Shown here piece after piece: positions 7,786 to 15,396 of a DNA stretch of 64,000 bases (the first letter of the stretch is position 1; every line of letters begins with the position of its first letter). Under the pieces are notes generated by a model, which worked only from the letters and a program-made list of their open reading frames with translations, made no database searches and had not been told where the DNA came from. The DNA lies in NCBI RefSeq assembly GCF_025133575.1, contig NZ_CP104011.1, positions 3,728,965-3,792,964 of the forward strand. The letters are read 5' to 3'. The stretch comes from Pseudomonas sp. GCEP-101. Its GTDB lineage: Bacteria > Pseudomonadota > Gammaproteobacteria > Pseudomonadales > Pseudomonadaceae. A program made the position numbers and the translations under genes.

Positions 7786-10065
7786 ATGAGCAAGACCTTC
7801 CGACTGGCCACCGTGGCCGGCAGCCTGCTGGCTGCCGGACTGCCCGCGCTGGCCCATGGCGCCGCGCTTGAAGCGCAGATCCGCTGGACCCGCTATGGCA
7901 TCCCGCACATCCAGGCCCGCGACGAATTGGGCCTGGGCTACGGTATCGGCTACGCCTACGCCCGCGACAACGCCTGCCTGCTGGCCGAGGAAGTCCTCAC
8001 GGCACGGGGCGAGCGCTCGCGCTATTTCGGCGTGGACGGCACGTCCTCCGCCGGTATCGGCAACCTGCCGTCGGACTTCTTCTACACCTGGCTCAACGAC
8101 AACGAATCCCTGCGCCGACTGCGCAGCGCCCAGCCGCAGCCGATCCGCGACCTGCTCGACGGCTACGCGGCCGGTTTCAACCGCTGGCTGTGGGATACCC
8201 AGGCCGCCGGCACGCAGTGCGCGGGCAAGGCCTGGCTGCGCCCGCTGGAGGCCGACGACCTGCTGCGCCTGACCCGCCGCCTGCTGGTGCAGGCCGGCGC
8301 CGGGCAGTTCGCCGAGGCGATGATCGCCGCTACGCCGCCCGGGCAGGCGACGTCCTCGGTGGTCAGCGACGGCGAGGTGCTGGCAGCGATGGCGCGCCGC
8401 GAGAACTTCCACCAGGCCCACGGCAGCAACGCCGTCGCCGTGGGCAGCGAGCGTTCGGCCGACGGTAACGGCCTGCTGCTGGCCAACCCGCACTTTCCCT
8501 GGTCCGGCGCGCTGCGCTTCTACCAGATGCACCTGACCATCCCCGGCCAGCTCGACGTGATGGGCGCCTCCCTGCCGGGCATGCCGCTGGTGAACATCGG
8601 TTTCAGCAAGGACTTGGCCTGGAGCCACACGGTGGATACCTCCAGCCACTTCACCCTGTACCGCCTAGACCTCGACCCGCAGGACCCGCGCCGCTACCGT
8701 GTCGATGGCCAGTCGCGGCCGCTGAAGGAAGTCACCCTGCGCGTTCGCGTGCTCGAGCCCAATGGTCGCGTCGGCACGCGCAGCCATACGCTGTACGAGT
8801 CCGAATACGGCCCGCTGCTGAGCGTGCCGGGCAAGTTCCCCTGGAGCGCCAGCCAGGCCTTCGCCGTGCGCGACGCCAACCTGGGCAACGACCGCGTGCT
8901 GCAGCAGTGGTACGCCATCGATCACGCGCGCAGCCTGGATGAACTGCGCGGCAGCATCGAGCGCGTGCAGGGCATTCCCTGGGTCAACACCCTGGCCACC
9001 AGCGCCGAGGGCAAGGTGCTCTACCTCAACCAGTCCGTGGTGCCGCACCTGAGCCCGCAGCAGTTGGCCGACTGCGCCATCGCCGAGTACCAGCAGCAGG
9101 GCCTGCCGGTGCTGGAGGGCGGACGCCGCGCCTGCAACTGGTCGAGCGCGCCGGGGGCCCGGCATGCCGGGCTGATGCCGCCGGAACAGATGCCGGCGCT
9201 GGTTCGCGAGGACTTCGTGCAGAACTCCAACGACAGCGCCTGGCTGAGCAACCCGGCGCAGCCGCTGACCGGCTTCTCGCCGCTGGTGAGCCGTGATTCG
9301 GTACCGGTCGGTGCGCGTGCTCGCTTCGCCCTGGAGCGCCTGAAGGGCGACGACAAGATCGGGCCGGACGACCTGCAGAAGATGGTCACCGACAACCGCG
9401 TCTATGTGGCCGACCTGCTGCTCGACGACCTGCTGCAGTTGTGCAAGCCGGCCCCGGCGGGCGCCGAGACGGCCTGCGCCGCGCTGGGGGCATGGGACCG
9501 CCACGTCAACCTCGACAGCAATCCCGGCTTCGCCTACTTCCAGGCCTTCGTCACGCGCTTCCTGACGATCGATGGCGGCTGGCGCCTGCCCTTCGATCCC
9601 AAGCTGCCGCTGGCCACGCCCTCGGGCATCGCCCTGGACAACCCGGCGGTTCGCCAGCAGGCGCAACACGCGTTGCTGGCAGCCGCGCAGGAGATCGACG
9701 GGCGCCGTATCCGCGCGGACGAGACGTGGGGCGAGCTGCAACTGACCGGCGACGCGGCCAACCCCCTGGGTATCCCCGGCGGCACCGGCAACGAGGGCGT
9801 GTACAACGCCATCACCTCGGAGTGGCAGGGCGATCACTACCGCGTGCTCAGCGGCAGCAGCTACATCCAGCTGGTGGACTTCACCGCCGAGGGGCCCAAG
9901 GCGCGCGGGCTGCTGGCGTTTTCGCAATCCAGCGATCCGGGCTCGCCGCACCATCGAGACCAGACCGAGCTGTTCGCCAAACAGCAATGGCCGGAGTTGC
10001 AGTTCACCGAGGAAGAGATCAAGGCCGATCCGCAGCTGAAGGTGATGGAGTTGCGCGAGCAGTAA
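7786..10065 (+). CDS. pvdQ: Acyl-homoserine lactone acylase PvdQ
   Basis: A 759-aa periplasmic Ntn-hydrolase of the penicillin-acylase family. A signal peptide (MSKTFRLATVAGSLLAAGLP) precedes an alpha chain with the segment GLGYGIGYAYARDNACLLAE. Self-cleavage should occur before S214 in AHGSNAVAVGSERSADG, equivalent to the nucleophile of P. aeruginosa PvdQ (S217 there). Many long stretches (FYQMHLTIPG, LDVMGASLPG, NIGFS, HTVDTSSHFTLYR, FVQNSNDSAWL) match the PvdQ sequence as I recall it, which supports the symbol over QuiP or HacB. PvdQ removes the fatty acyl chain from the pyoverdine precursor and can hydrolyse long-chain acyl-homoserine lactones. Unusually, no other pyoverdine gene is nearby. 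The frame extends upstream to 7501, but only the 7786 ATG gives a signal peptide. Confidence 0.9.
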   Translation: MSKTFRLATVAGSLLAAGLPALAHGAALEAQIRWTRYGIPHIQARDELGLGYGIGYAYARDNACLLAEEVLTARGERSRYFGVDGTSSAGIGNLPSDFFYTWLNDNESLRRLRSAQPQPIRDLLDGYAAGFNRWLWDTQAAGTQCAGKAWLRPLEADDLLRLTRRLLVQAGAGQFAEAMIAATPPGQATSSVVSDGEVLAAMARRENFHQAHGSNAVAVGSERSADGNGLLLANPHFPWSGALRFYQMHLTIPGQLDVMGASLPGMPLVNIGFSKDLAWSHTVDTSSHFTLYRLDLDPQDPRRYRVDGQSRPLKEVTLRVRVLEPNGRVGTRSHTLYESEYGPLLSVPGKFPWSASQAFAVRDANLGNDRVLQQWYAIDHARSLDELRGSIERVQGIPWVNTLATSAEGKVLYLNQSVVPHLSPQQLADCAIAEYQQQGLPVLEGGRRACNWSSAPGARHAGLMPPEQMPALVREDFVQNSNDSAWLSNPAQPLTGFSPLVSRDSVPVGARARFALERLKGDDKIGPDDLQKMVTDNRVYVADLLLDDLLQLCKPAPAGAETACAALGAWDRHVNLDSNPGFAYFQAFVTRFLTIDGGWRLPFDPKLPLATPSGIALDNPAVRQQAQHALLAAAQEIDGRRIRADETWGELQLTGDAANPLGIPGGTGNEGVYNAITSEWQGDHYRVLSGSSYIQLVDFTAEGPKARGLLAFSQSSDPGSPHHRDQTELFAKQQWPELQFTEEEIKADPQLKVMELREQ

Positions 10066-10094
10066 CGCGTGCATTTACGGCGGGCATGCTTTTC

Positions 10095-10186
10095 GTAGGA
10101 CCGAGGGGGACGCCTAGTCCTTGCTCGCGAACCGCTCAACTCCGAGTCACCGGGGAGCACCGTTCGCGAGCAAGCTCGCTCCTACA
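10095..10186. repeat. Degenerate REP pair with altered left arm
   Basis: The right arm (GTTCGCGAGCAAGCTCGCTC to 10186) is intact. The left arm keeps GTAGGA and CTTGCTCGCGAAC, but GCGAG between them is replaced by CCGAGGGGGACGCCTAGTC (10101-10119). It looks like a REP pair damaged by a small insertion or replacement. Confidence 0.6.
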
Positions 10187-10266
10187 GGTCAGCCGGCCGC
10201 TGTCACCAGCCTGACACCCAGCGCCCCTAGTCTGGCGGCCAAGCCCCCTGCGCGAAGGCCGCCGCC

Positions 10267-11184
10267 ATGCCCCTCACCCAAGAATCCGTGATCCGCCGCA
10301 TCCACCGCGAACTGCTCGACCACAGCGACGAAGAGCTGGAGCTGGAACTGCTGGAAGACGTGCGCAACCTGGACGAGCTGTTCGACGAGCACGCCGACGT
10401 CGACGAGGAGAAGCTCGCCCGCCGTCGCTACTTCAGCGAACTGTTCCGCCTGCAGGGCGAGCTGGTGAAGCTGCAGAGCTGGGTGGTGAAGACCGGCCAC
10501 AAGGTGGTGATCCTCTTCGAAGGCCGCGACGCGGCGGGCAAGGGCGGGGTGATCAAGCGCATCACCCAGCGCCTCAATCCGCGCGTCTGCCGGGTCGCCG
10601 CGCTGCCCGCGCCGAACGACCGCGAGCAGACCCAGTGGTACTTCCAGCGTTACGTCTCGCACCTGCCGGCGGCGGGGGAGATCGTCCTGTTCGACCGCAG
10701 CTGGTACAACCGCGCCGGCGTCGAGCGGGTGATGGGCTTCTGCTCGGACGACCAGTACGAGGAGTTCTTCCGCAGCGTGCCGGAGTTCGAGCGCATGCTG
10801 GCGCGCTCGGGCATTCAGTTGATCAAGTACTGGTTCTCCATCTCCGACGACGAGCAGCACCTGCGCTTCCTCAGCCGCATCCACGACCCGCTCAAGCAGT
10901 GGAAACTCAGCCCCATGGACCTGGAATCGCGGCGGCGCTGGGAGGCCTACACCAAGGCCAAGGAAATCATGCTCGAACGCACCCACATCCCCGAGGCGCC
11001 CTGGTGGGTAGTGCAGGCCGACGACAAGAAGCGCGCGCGGCTCAACTGCATCAGCCACCTGCTGGGGCTGATCCCCTACGAGGACGTCGAGCACCCGGTG
11101 GTGGTCCTGCCCCAGCGCCAGCGGCACGAGGACTACACACGCACGCCGACGCCGCGGGAGATCGTGGTGCCGGAAATCTACTGA
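10267..11184 (+). CDS. ppk2: Polyphosphate kinase 2 (PPK2 family)
   Basis: A 305-aa PPK2 that transfers phosphate between polyphosphate and nucleotides, favouring GTP or ATP synthesis from polyphosphate. The Walker A motif EGRDAAGKGG lies at 85-94 and the Walker B segment LFDRSWYNR at 141-149. The lid region includes RWEAYTKAKE and the C-terminal APWWVVQADDKKRARLN. The acidic helical N-terminal 60 residues are typical of single-domain PPK2 proteins of about 300 aa. Pseudomonas usually has several PPK2 paralogues, and which one this is cannot be fixed here. A phosphate transporter follows 185 bp downstream, a sensible pairing for phosphate storage. Confidence 0.92.
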   Translation: MPLTQESVIRRIHRELLDHSDEELELELLEDVRNLDELFDEHADVDEEKLARRRYFSELFRLQGELVKLQSWVVKTGHKVVILFEGRDAAGKGGVIKRITQRLNPRVCRVAALPAPNDREQTQWYFQRYVSHLPAAGEIVLFDRSWYNRAGVERVMGFCSDDQYEEFFRSVPEFERMLARSGIQLIKYWFSISDDEQHLRFLSRIHDPLKQWKLSPMDLESRRRWEAYTKAKEIMLERTHIPEAPWWVVQADDKKRARLNCISHLLGLIPYEDVEHPVVVLPQRQRHEDYTRTPTPREIVVPEIY

Positions 11185-11199
11185 GGGCTTGCACACCGC

Positions 11200-11270
11200 G
11201 TAGGAGCGGACTCCGTCCGCGATGGCATCGGCGCGAAGCGGACCCGATCGCGGACGGAGTCCGCTCCTAC
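11200..11270. repeat. REPIN-like inverted pair of REP elements (family A, GGAC/GTCC subtype)
   Basis: GTAGGAGCGGACTCCGTCCG is answered by its reverse complement at the right end. The stem bases are GGAC/GTCC instead of GAGC/GCTC, so the hairpin is kept by paired changes. It lies between ppk2 and the phosphate transporter gene. Confidence 0.85.
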
Positions 11271-11369
11271 GCCCAGTTTGCCTTCGTGCGGGCTGTCATT
11301 TCGCAGAGACATAACTTGTAACATTCCCCGCCGATCATGACCGGGACATCCACTCAGCGGACTCCCAGC

Positions 11370-12983
11370 ATGACCACCGATACCCTGGCCGCCGGCGACC
11401 TTCCCGTCGTCGACGAGCGGCCCCATCTGGAACACAAGCCCGGCCGCATCACCGCCTTCCTGTTCTTCGCCGTGCTCGCCGTCGGCCTGCTGTTCTCGGC
11501 CTGGAGCCTGGTGCGCGACGTCGATGACGTCACCACCGTGGTGACCACCTGGACGCCGTTCCTGCTGCTGGGGGTCGCCCTGTTCATCGCCCTGGGCTTC
11601 GAGTTCGTCAACGGCTTCCACGACACCGCCAACGCCGTGGCCACCGTCATCTATACCCACTCGCTGCCGCCGCACTTCGCGGTCGTCTGGTCGGGCTGCT
11701 TCAACTTCCTCGGCGTGCTGCTGTCCAGCGGCGCGGTGGCCTTCGGCATCATCGCGCTGCTGCCGGTGGAGCTGATCCTGCAGGTCGGCTCGTCCGCCGG
11801 CTTCGCCATGGTCTTCGCCCTGCTGATCGCCGCCATCCTGTGGAACCTCGGCACCTGGTGGCTGGGCCTGCCGGCGTCGTCCTCGCACACCCTGATCGGC
11901 TCGATCATCGGCGTGGGCGTGGCCAACGCGCTGATGCACGGCCGCGACGGCACCAGCGGCGTGGACTGGGCGCAGGCGACCAAGGTCGGCTACTCGCTGC
12001 TGCTCTCGCCGTTGATCGGCTTCGTCTGCGCCGCGCTCCTGCTGCTGGCGCTGCGCCTGCTGGTGAGGAACCGCGCGCTGTACAAGGCGCCCAAGGGCAA
12101 GACGCCGCCGCCCTGGTGGATCCGCGGCCTGCTGATCCTGACCTGCACCGGCGTGTCCTTCGCCCATGGCTCCAACGACGGGCAGAAGGGCATGGGCCTG
12201 ATCATGCTGATCCTGGTCGGGACCCTGCCGATGGCCTATGCGCTGAACCGCACCATGCCGGCGGACCAGACCGTGCAGTTCGTCGCCATCGCCGAGGTCA
12301 CCCAGCAGGCGCTGGTGCGCGCCGCACCGCAGCCGGCCCCGGCCGACCCGCGCGCGGTGCTGTCAGAATACGTGCGCACCAAGGTGGCCACGCCGGAGCT
12401 GATCCCGTCGCTGGCGGCGCTGACCGGTGCCATCGGCGCGGAGGTGAAGGGTTACGGCAGCCTCGCCCGCGTGCCGGCCGAGGCCATGGGCAACGTGCGC
12501 AACGACATGTACCTGACCAGCGAGGCGATCCGCCTGATGGACAAGGACAAGGTTGGCAATTTCGACGCCGATACCAGCGGCAAACTGGCCGCGTTCAAGG
12601 GCAGGATCGACGAATCGACCCGCTTCATCCCGCTGTGGGTGAAGGTCGCCGTGGCCATCGCCCTGGGCCTTGGCACCATGGTTGGCTGGAAGCGCATCGT
12701 GGTGACCGTTGGCGAGAAGATCGGCAAGACCCACCTGACCTACGCGCAGGGCGCCTCGGCGGAACTGGTGGCGATGATGACCATCGGCGCGGCGGACCTG
12801 TATGGCCTGCCGGTGTCGACGACCCACGTGCTGTCCTCCGGCGTGGCCGGCACCATGGCGGCCAACGGCTCGGGGCTGCAGATGCGCACCATCCGCAACC
12901 TGCTGATGGCCTGGGTGCTGACCCTGCCGGCGGCCATCGTGCTCTCCGCGTCGTTGTACTGGCTGTTCACCCACCTGTTCTGA
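11370..12983 (+). CDS. Inorganic phosphate transporter, PiT family
   Basis: A 537-aa low-affinity proton-coupled (metal-)phosphate symporter of the inner membrane. The two family signatures are present in inverted halves: GFEFVNGFHDTANAVATVIY near residue 75, and the repeat SFAHGSNDGQKGMGLIM followed late by AADLYGLPVSTTHVLSSGVA. A long hydrophilic insert (about residues 310-420) separates the halves, as in bacterial PitA-like proteins. An in-frame ATG at 11337 would add 11 residues, and neither start has a strong ribosome site. A terminator follows directly. Together with ppk2 it forms a phosphate uptake and polyphosphate module. Confidence 0.9.
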   Translation: MTTDTLAAGDLPVVDERPHLEHKPGRITAFLFFAVLAVGLLFSAWSLVRDVDDVTTVVTTWTPFLLLGVALFIALGFEFVNGFHDTANAVATVIYTHSLPPHFAVVWSGCFNFLGVLLSSGAVAFGIIALLPVELILQVGSSAGFAMVFALLIAAILWNLGTWWLGLPASSSHTLIGSIIGVGVANALMHGRDGTSGVDWAQATKVGYSLLLSPLIGFVCAALLLLALRLLVRNRALYKAPKGKTPPPWWIRGLLILTCTGVSFAHGSNDGQKGMGLIMLILVGTLPMAYALNRTMPADQTVQFVAIAEVTQQALVRAAPQPAPADPRAVLSEYVRTKVATPELIPSLAALTGAIGAEVKGYGSLARVPAEAMGNVRNDMYLTSEAIRLMDKDKVGNFDADTSGKLAAFKGRIDESTRFIPLWVKVAVAIALGLGTMVGWKRIVVTVGEKIGKTHLTYAQGASAELVAMMTIGAADLYGLPVSTTHVLSSGVAGTMAANGSGLQMRTIRNLLMAWVLTLPAAIVLSASLYWLFTHLF

Positions 12984-13000
12984 ACGCGGGTGATGCACTG

Positions 13001-13027
13001 AAAACGCCGCTCCCCGAGTGGCGTTTT
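13001..13027 (+). terminator. Rho-independent terminator after the phosphate transporter
   Basis: AAAACGCC-gctccccgagt-GGCGTTTT forms an 8-bp stem with a flanking A tract and T tract, 18 bp after the stop codon. Confidence 0.8.
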
Positions 13028-13036
13028 CCATGCCCC

Positions 13037-13080
13037 TGTAGGAGCGGGCCATGCCCGCGATCCGCCGGCAGGGCCGGCGC
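13037..13080 (+). repeat. Single REP-like hairpin (family A, GGGC/GCCC subtype)
   Basis: TGTAGGAGCGGGCCATGCCC is followed by a second stem CCGCCGGCAGGGCCGGCG. No partner arm is seen within 200 bp. A related solitary arm of the GGAC subtype lies at 13554-13575. Confidence 0.7.
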
Positions 13081-13129
13081 TTTCTGTCGCTCCGGTATTG
13101 CAGGTCTGATGCGTTGCCTTGAGTGATTC

Positions 13130-13375
13130 TGCGCCGCTTCGGCGTGCCCGCGAATTCTGTGTTTCGCCCCCTCGGGCGACCTTCTTTGGCAAACGACCCA
13201 AAGAAGGCAAAGGTCTTGCCCCAGCATCCGGCCCCGGCTTCGCCGGGGTTCCCTCGCTTCATCGAAGTTTCAGGGGCACGCCACGACGGGCCATCCCTGG
13301 CCCATCGCAGCTCTCGCGGCATCCATGCCGCTCAACCCCTGAAACTCCGACTCCACTCGGCCTCCTGAATGGGGC
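13130..13375. repeat. Family E: long structured repeat made of serial hairpins
   Basis: Four stems occur in series: CCTTCTTTGG/CCAAAGAAGG (13180-13189 with 13198-13207), CCCCGGC-ttc-GCCGGGG (about 13233-13249), TTTCAGGGG/CCCCTGAAA (13268-13276 with 13336-13344), and within it GCGGCAT-cc-ATGCCGC (about 13316-13331). I recognise its wording (CAAACGACCCAAAGAAGGCA, TTCGCCGGGGTTCCCTCGCT) as a sequence frequent between Pseudomonas genes. Short ORFs across it look spurious. The 12984-13799 interval otherwise contains a terminator, REP arms, one family B arm and the promoter of the next gene. Confidence 0.6.
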
Positions 13376-13484
13376 GTTTCGGAGTGCGCGGAGACTTTTC
13401 TGGAAATCCGTTGAGAGCTAAAGTGGGTAGGAATGCTCTCCGTAGGAGCATCTGTCTTTATCTGCCCCCCGTGCCGGCGATGTT

Positions 13485-13530
13485 CCCTCTCCCTAGCCCT
13501 GGCTACGCGCCCCGCTCCGAAGGGAGAGGG
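13485..13530. repeat. Family B repeat, long arm
   Basis: CCCTCTCCCTAGCCCTGGCT opens an arm that runs through GCGCCCCGCTCCGAAGGGAG to GAGGG. The same arm, in the opposite orientation, flanks the DUF559 gene at 53198 and 53780. Confidence 0.75.
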
Positions 13531-13705
13531 AGCTTCTGCGCAGTAGTTTCCACGTAGGAGCGGACCTTGTCCGCGAAATCCCCCCGGCGGGACACGCTGG
13601 CCGGAACCCCGGAGGCATGACGCCATCGGCGGCAGCGGCCCCTGCCCGCGATTCCCGCACGTCGCGCGTTCCTACCCGCAGGCTCCTCGTTTCCTACCAC
13701 CCCGC

Positions 13706-13735
13706 TTGAAATATCGAACGCGTGGTGCGTATTTT
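13706..13735 (+). promoter_or_regulatory. Candidate sigma-70 promoter for the glutamylpolyamine synthetase gene
   Basis: TTGAAA (13706-13711) and TATTTT (13730-13735) are 18 bp apart, about 65 bp before the ATG at 13800. The spacer contains GAACGCGTGGTGCG, a possible regulator site. Confidence 0.45.
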
Positions 13736-13799
13736 GTACGGGCTCGCGCGCCTCGCGCGGCGTCCTGTGACAGGGACACGAAAACAAGGATAAGACGTC

Positions 13800-15140
13800 A
13801 TGAGTAACGATCCTGGAACCCCACTCGCCGAACGCCTGGCTGGAGTGGAAGAGATCGAGTGCGTCACCCCCGACCTCAACGGGGTGCCGCGTGGCAAGGT
13901 GATGACCGGCGAGGGCTTCCTCACCGGGCGCCGGCTGCAACTGGCGCGCGGCGTGCTGCTGCAGTGCATCATGGGCGGCTACCCGCCGGCGAAGTATTAC
14001 GGCAGCGACGACGGCGATCTCGCGCTGGTCGCCGAGCCGACCCAGATCCATCGCTTGCCGTGGAGCGACGAACCCCGCGCCTTCGCCATCTGCGACGCGC
14101 TGGAGCTCGACGGCAAACCCTCCGGGCTGTCTACCCGCGGCCTGCTCAAGCAGGTGGTCGCGCGCTACGCCGAACGCGGCTGGAGCCCGGTGGTGGCGAC
14201 CGAGCTGGAGTTCTTCGTGTTCGCGCCCAACCCCGATCCGCTGGAGGCCTTCCAGGCGCCGGTCGGCCTCGATGGCCGCCGCGAGATCGGCCATTGCGCG
14301 TTCAGCGTGTCGTCCAACAACGGCCTGCGCCCGTTCTTCCAGGATGTCTACCGCTGCATGGAGGCGGTGGGGCTGGAGCGCGACACCTTCATGCACGAGA
14401 TGGGCACCACCCAGTTCGAGATCAACTTCCTGCACGGCGATCCGGTGCTGCTGGCGGACCAGACCTTCCTCTTCAAGCATTTGCTCAAGGAAGTCGCGCT
14501 CAAGCACGGGCTGATCGTGGTGTGCATGGCCAAGCCGCTGGCGCACACGCCGGGCAGTTCGATGCACATCCACCAGAGCATCGTCGATGGCGAAGGGCGG
14601 AATATCTTCAGCGACGCCCAGGGCGAGGCCACGCCGGCCTTCCGCCACTTCATCGGCGGCCTGCAGGCGTGCCTGGCGGACTTCACCCTGCTGTTCGCGC
14701 CGAACGTGAACTCCTTCCAGCGTTTGTGCCACCCCTACGCCTCGCCGAACAACGCCTGCTGGTCCCACGACAACCGCGCCGCCGGCCTGCGCATTCCGGC
14801 CAGCGCGCCGGTGGCTCGCCGGGTGGAGAACCGCCTGCCGGGCGCCGACGCCAACCCCTACCTGGCGATTGCCGCGAGTCTTGCGGCCGGCCTGCATGGC
14901 ATCGAGCGCGCGCTGGAACCCACCGCGCCGATCCAGGGCGAATTCGAGGTGCCGCCGGAGCTGCTGCTGCCCTGCACGATGTACGATGCGTTGCAGCGGC
15001 TGCAGCGCAGCGAGCTGGCCCGCGAGGTGTTCGGCAACGAGTTCATCGACGGCTACAGCGCCACCAAGTCCCTGGAGCTGACCAGCTTCTTCGACGAGAT
15101 CACCCCGTGGGAACGCCGCGTCCTGGCTGCACAGGCCTGA
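13800..15140 (+). CDS. Glutamine-synthetase-like gamma-glutamylpolyamine synthetase (PuuA/PauA type)
   Basis: A 446-aa GlnA-family ligase that would join glutamate to an amine such as putrescine, spermidine or a monoamine with ATP. The N-terminal beta-grasp domain has DLNGVPRGKVM, and the catalytic domain shows ELEFFVF, HEMGTTQFEINF, GSSMHIHQS and NRLPGADANPYLAIAAS. The segment used for adenylylation control in true GlnA is absent, which fits the polyamine branch. Length (about 450 aa) and wording match Pseudomonas PauA/SpuI proteins, of which genomes carry several, so the exact paralogue is left open. A gapped AAGGA precedes the ATG. No other polyamine gene is adjacent. Confidence 0.85.
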   Translation: MSNDPGTPLAERLAGVEEIECVTPDLNGVPRGKVMTGEGFLTGRRLQLARGVLLQCIMGGYPPAKYYGSDDGDLALVAEPTQIHRLPWSDEPRAFAICDALELDGKPSGLSTRGLLKQVVARYAERGWSPVVATELEFFVFAPNPDPLEAFQAPVGLDGRREIGHCAFSVSSNNGLRPFFQDVYRCMEAVGLERDTFMHEMGTTQFEINFLHGDPVLLADQTFLFKHLLKEVALKHGLIVVCMAKPLAHTPGSSMHIHQSIVDGEGRNIFSDAQGEATPAFRHFIGGLQACLADFTLLFAPNVNSFQRLCHPYASPNNACWSHDNRAAGLRIPASAPVARRVENRLPGADANPYLAIAASLAAGLHGIERALEPTAPIQGEFEVPPELLLPCTMYDALQRLQRSELAREVFGNEFIDGYSATKSLELTSFFDEITPWERRVLAAQA

Positions 15141-15156
15141 TGCGCGGGCGCGCTGA

Positions 15157-15186
15157 CACAGTGGCGGAGAATTCGCCGCCGCTGTG
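15157..15186 (+). terminator. Strong hairpin after the synthetase gene
   Basis: CACAGTGGCGG-agaattcg-CCGCCGCTGTG pairs over 11 positions with one G-T pair, 17 bp after the stop. There is no T run, so it may be a transcript-end stabiliser rather than a complete intrinsic terminator. Confidence 0.45.
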
Positions 15187-15396
15187 ATCGGCAGCCATCT
15201 TCTGGCGATCTTCAGGCCATCCTCGTTCATCGGGCAGGCATCGGAGCAAACGCCCTCCGCCAGCGCGCGCGACGCCCGCCGTTCCAGGCCCGGCAGGCCT
15301 CTCGACGCGCCGAGTGGCAGCCTCTAAGGTGTGAGCGCAAGTCCCGCTTTCCGCTGCCCGGCCACGTACCGGGGTTGTCCTGGACCAGGAGGTCCA

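Noticed and set aside
13119..13421. Two overlapping small plus-strand ORFs (about 80-100 codons)
   Set aside because: They translate the hairpin-rich family E repeat. No ribosome site or conserved domain is seen.
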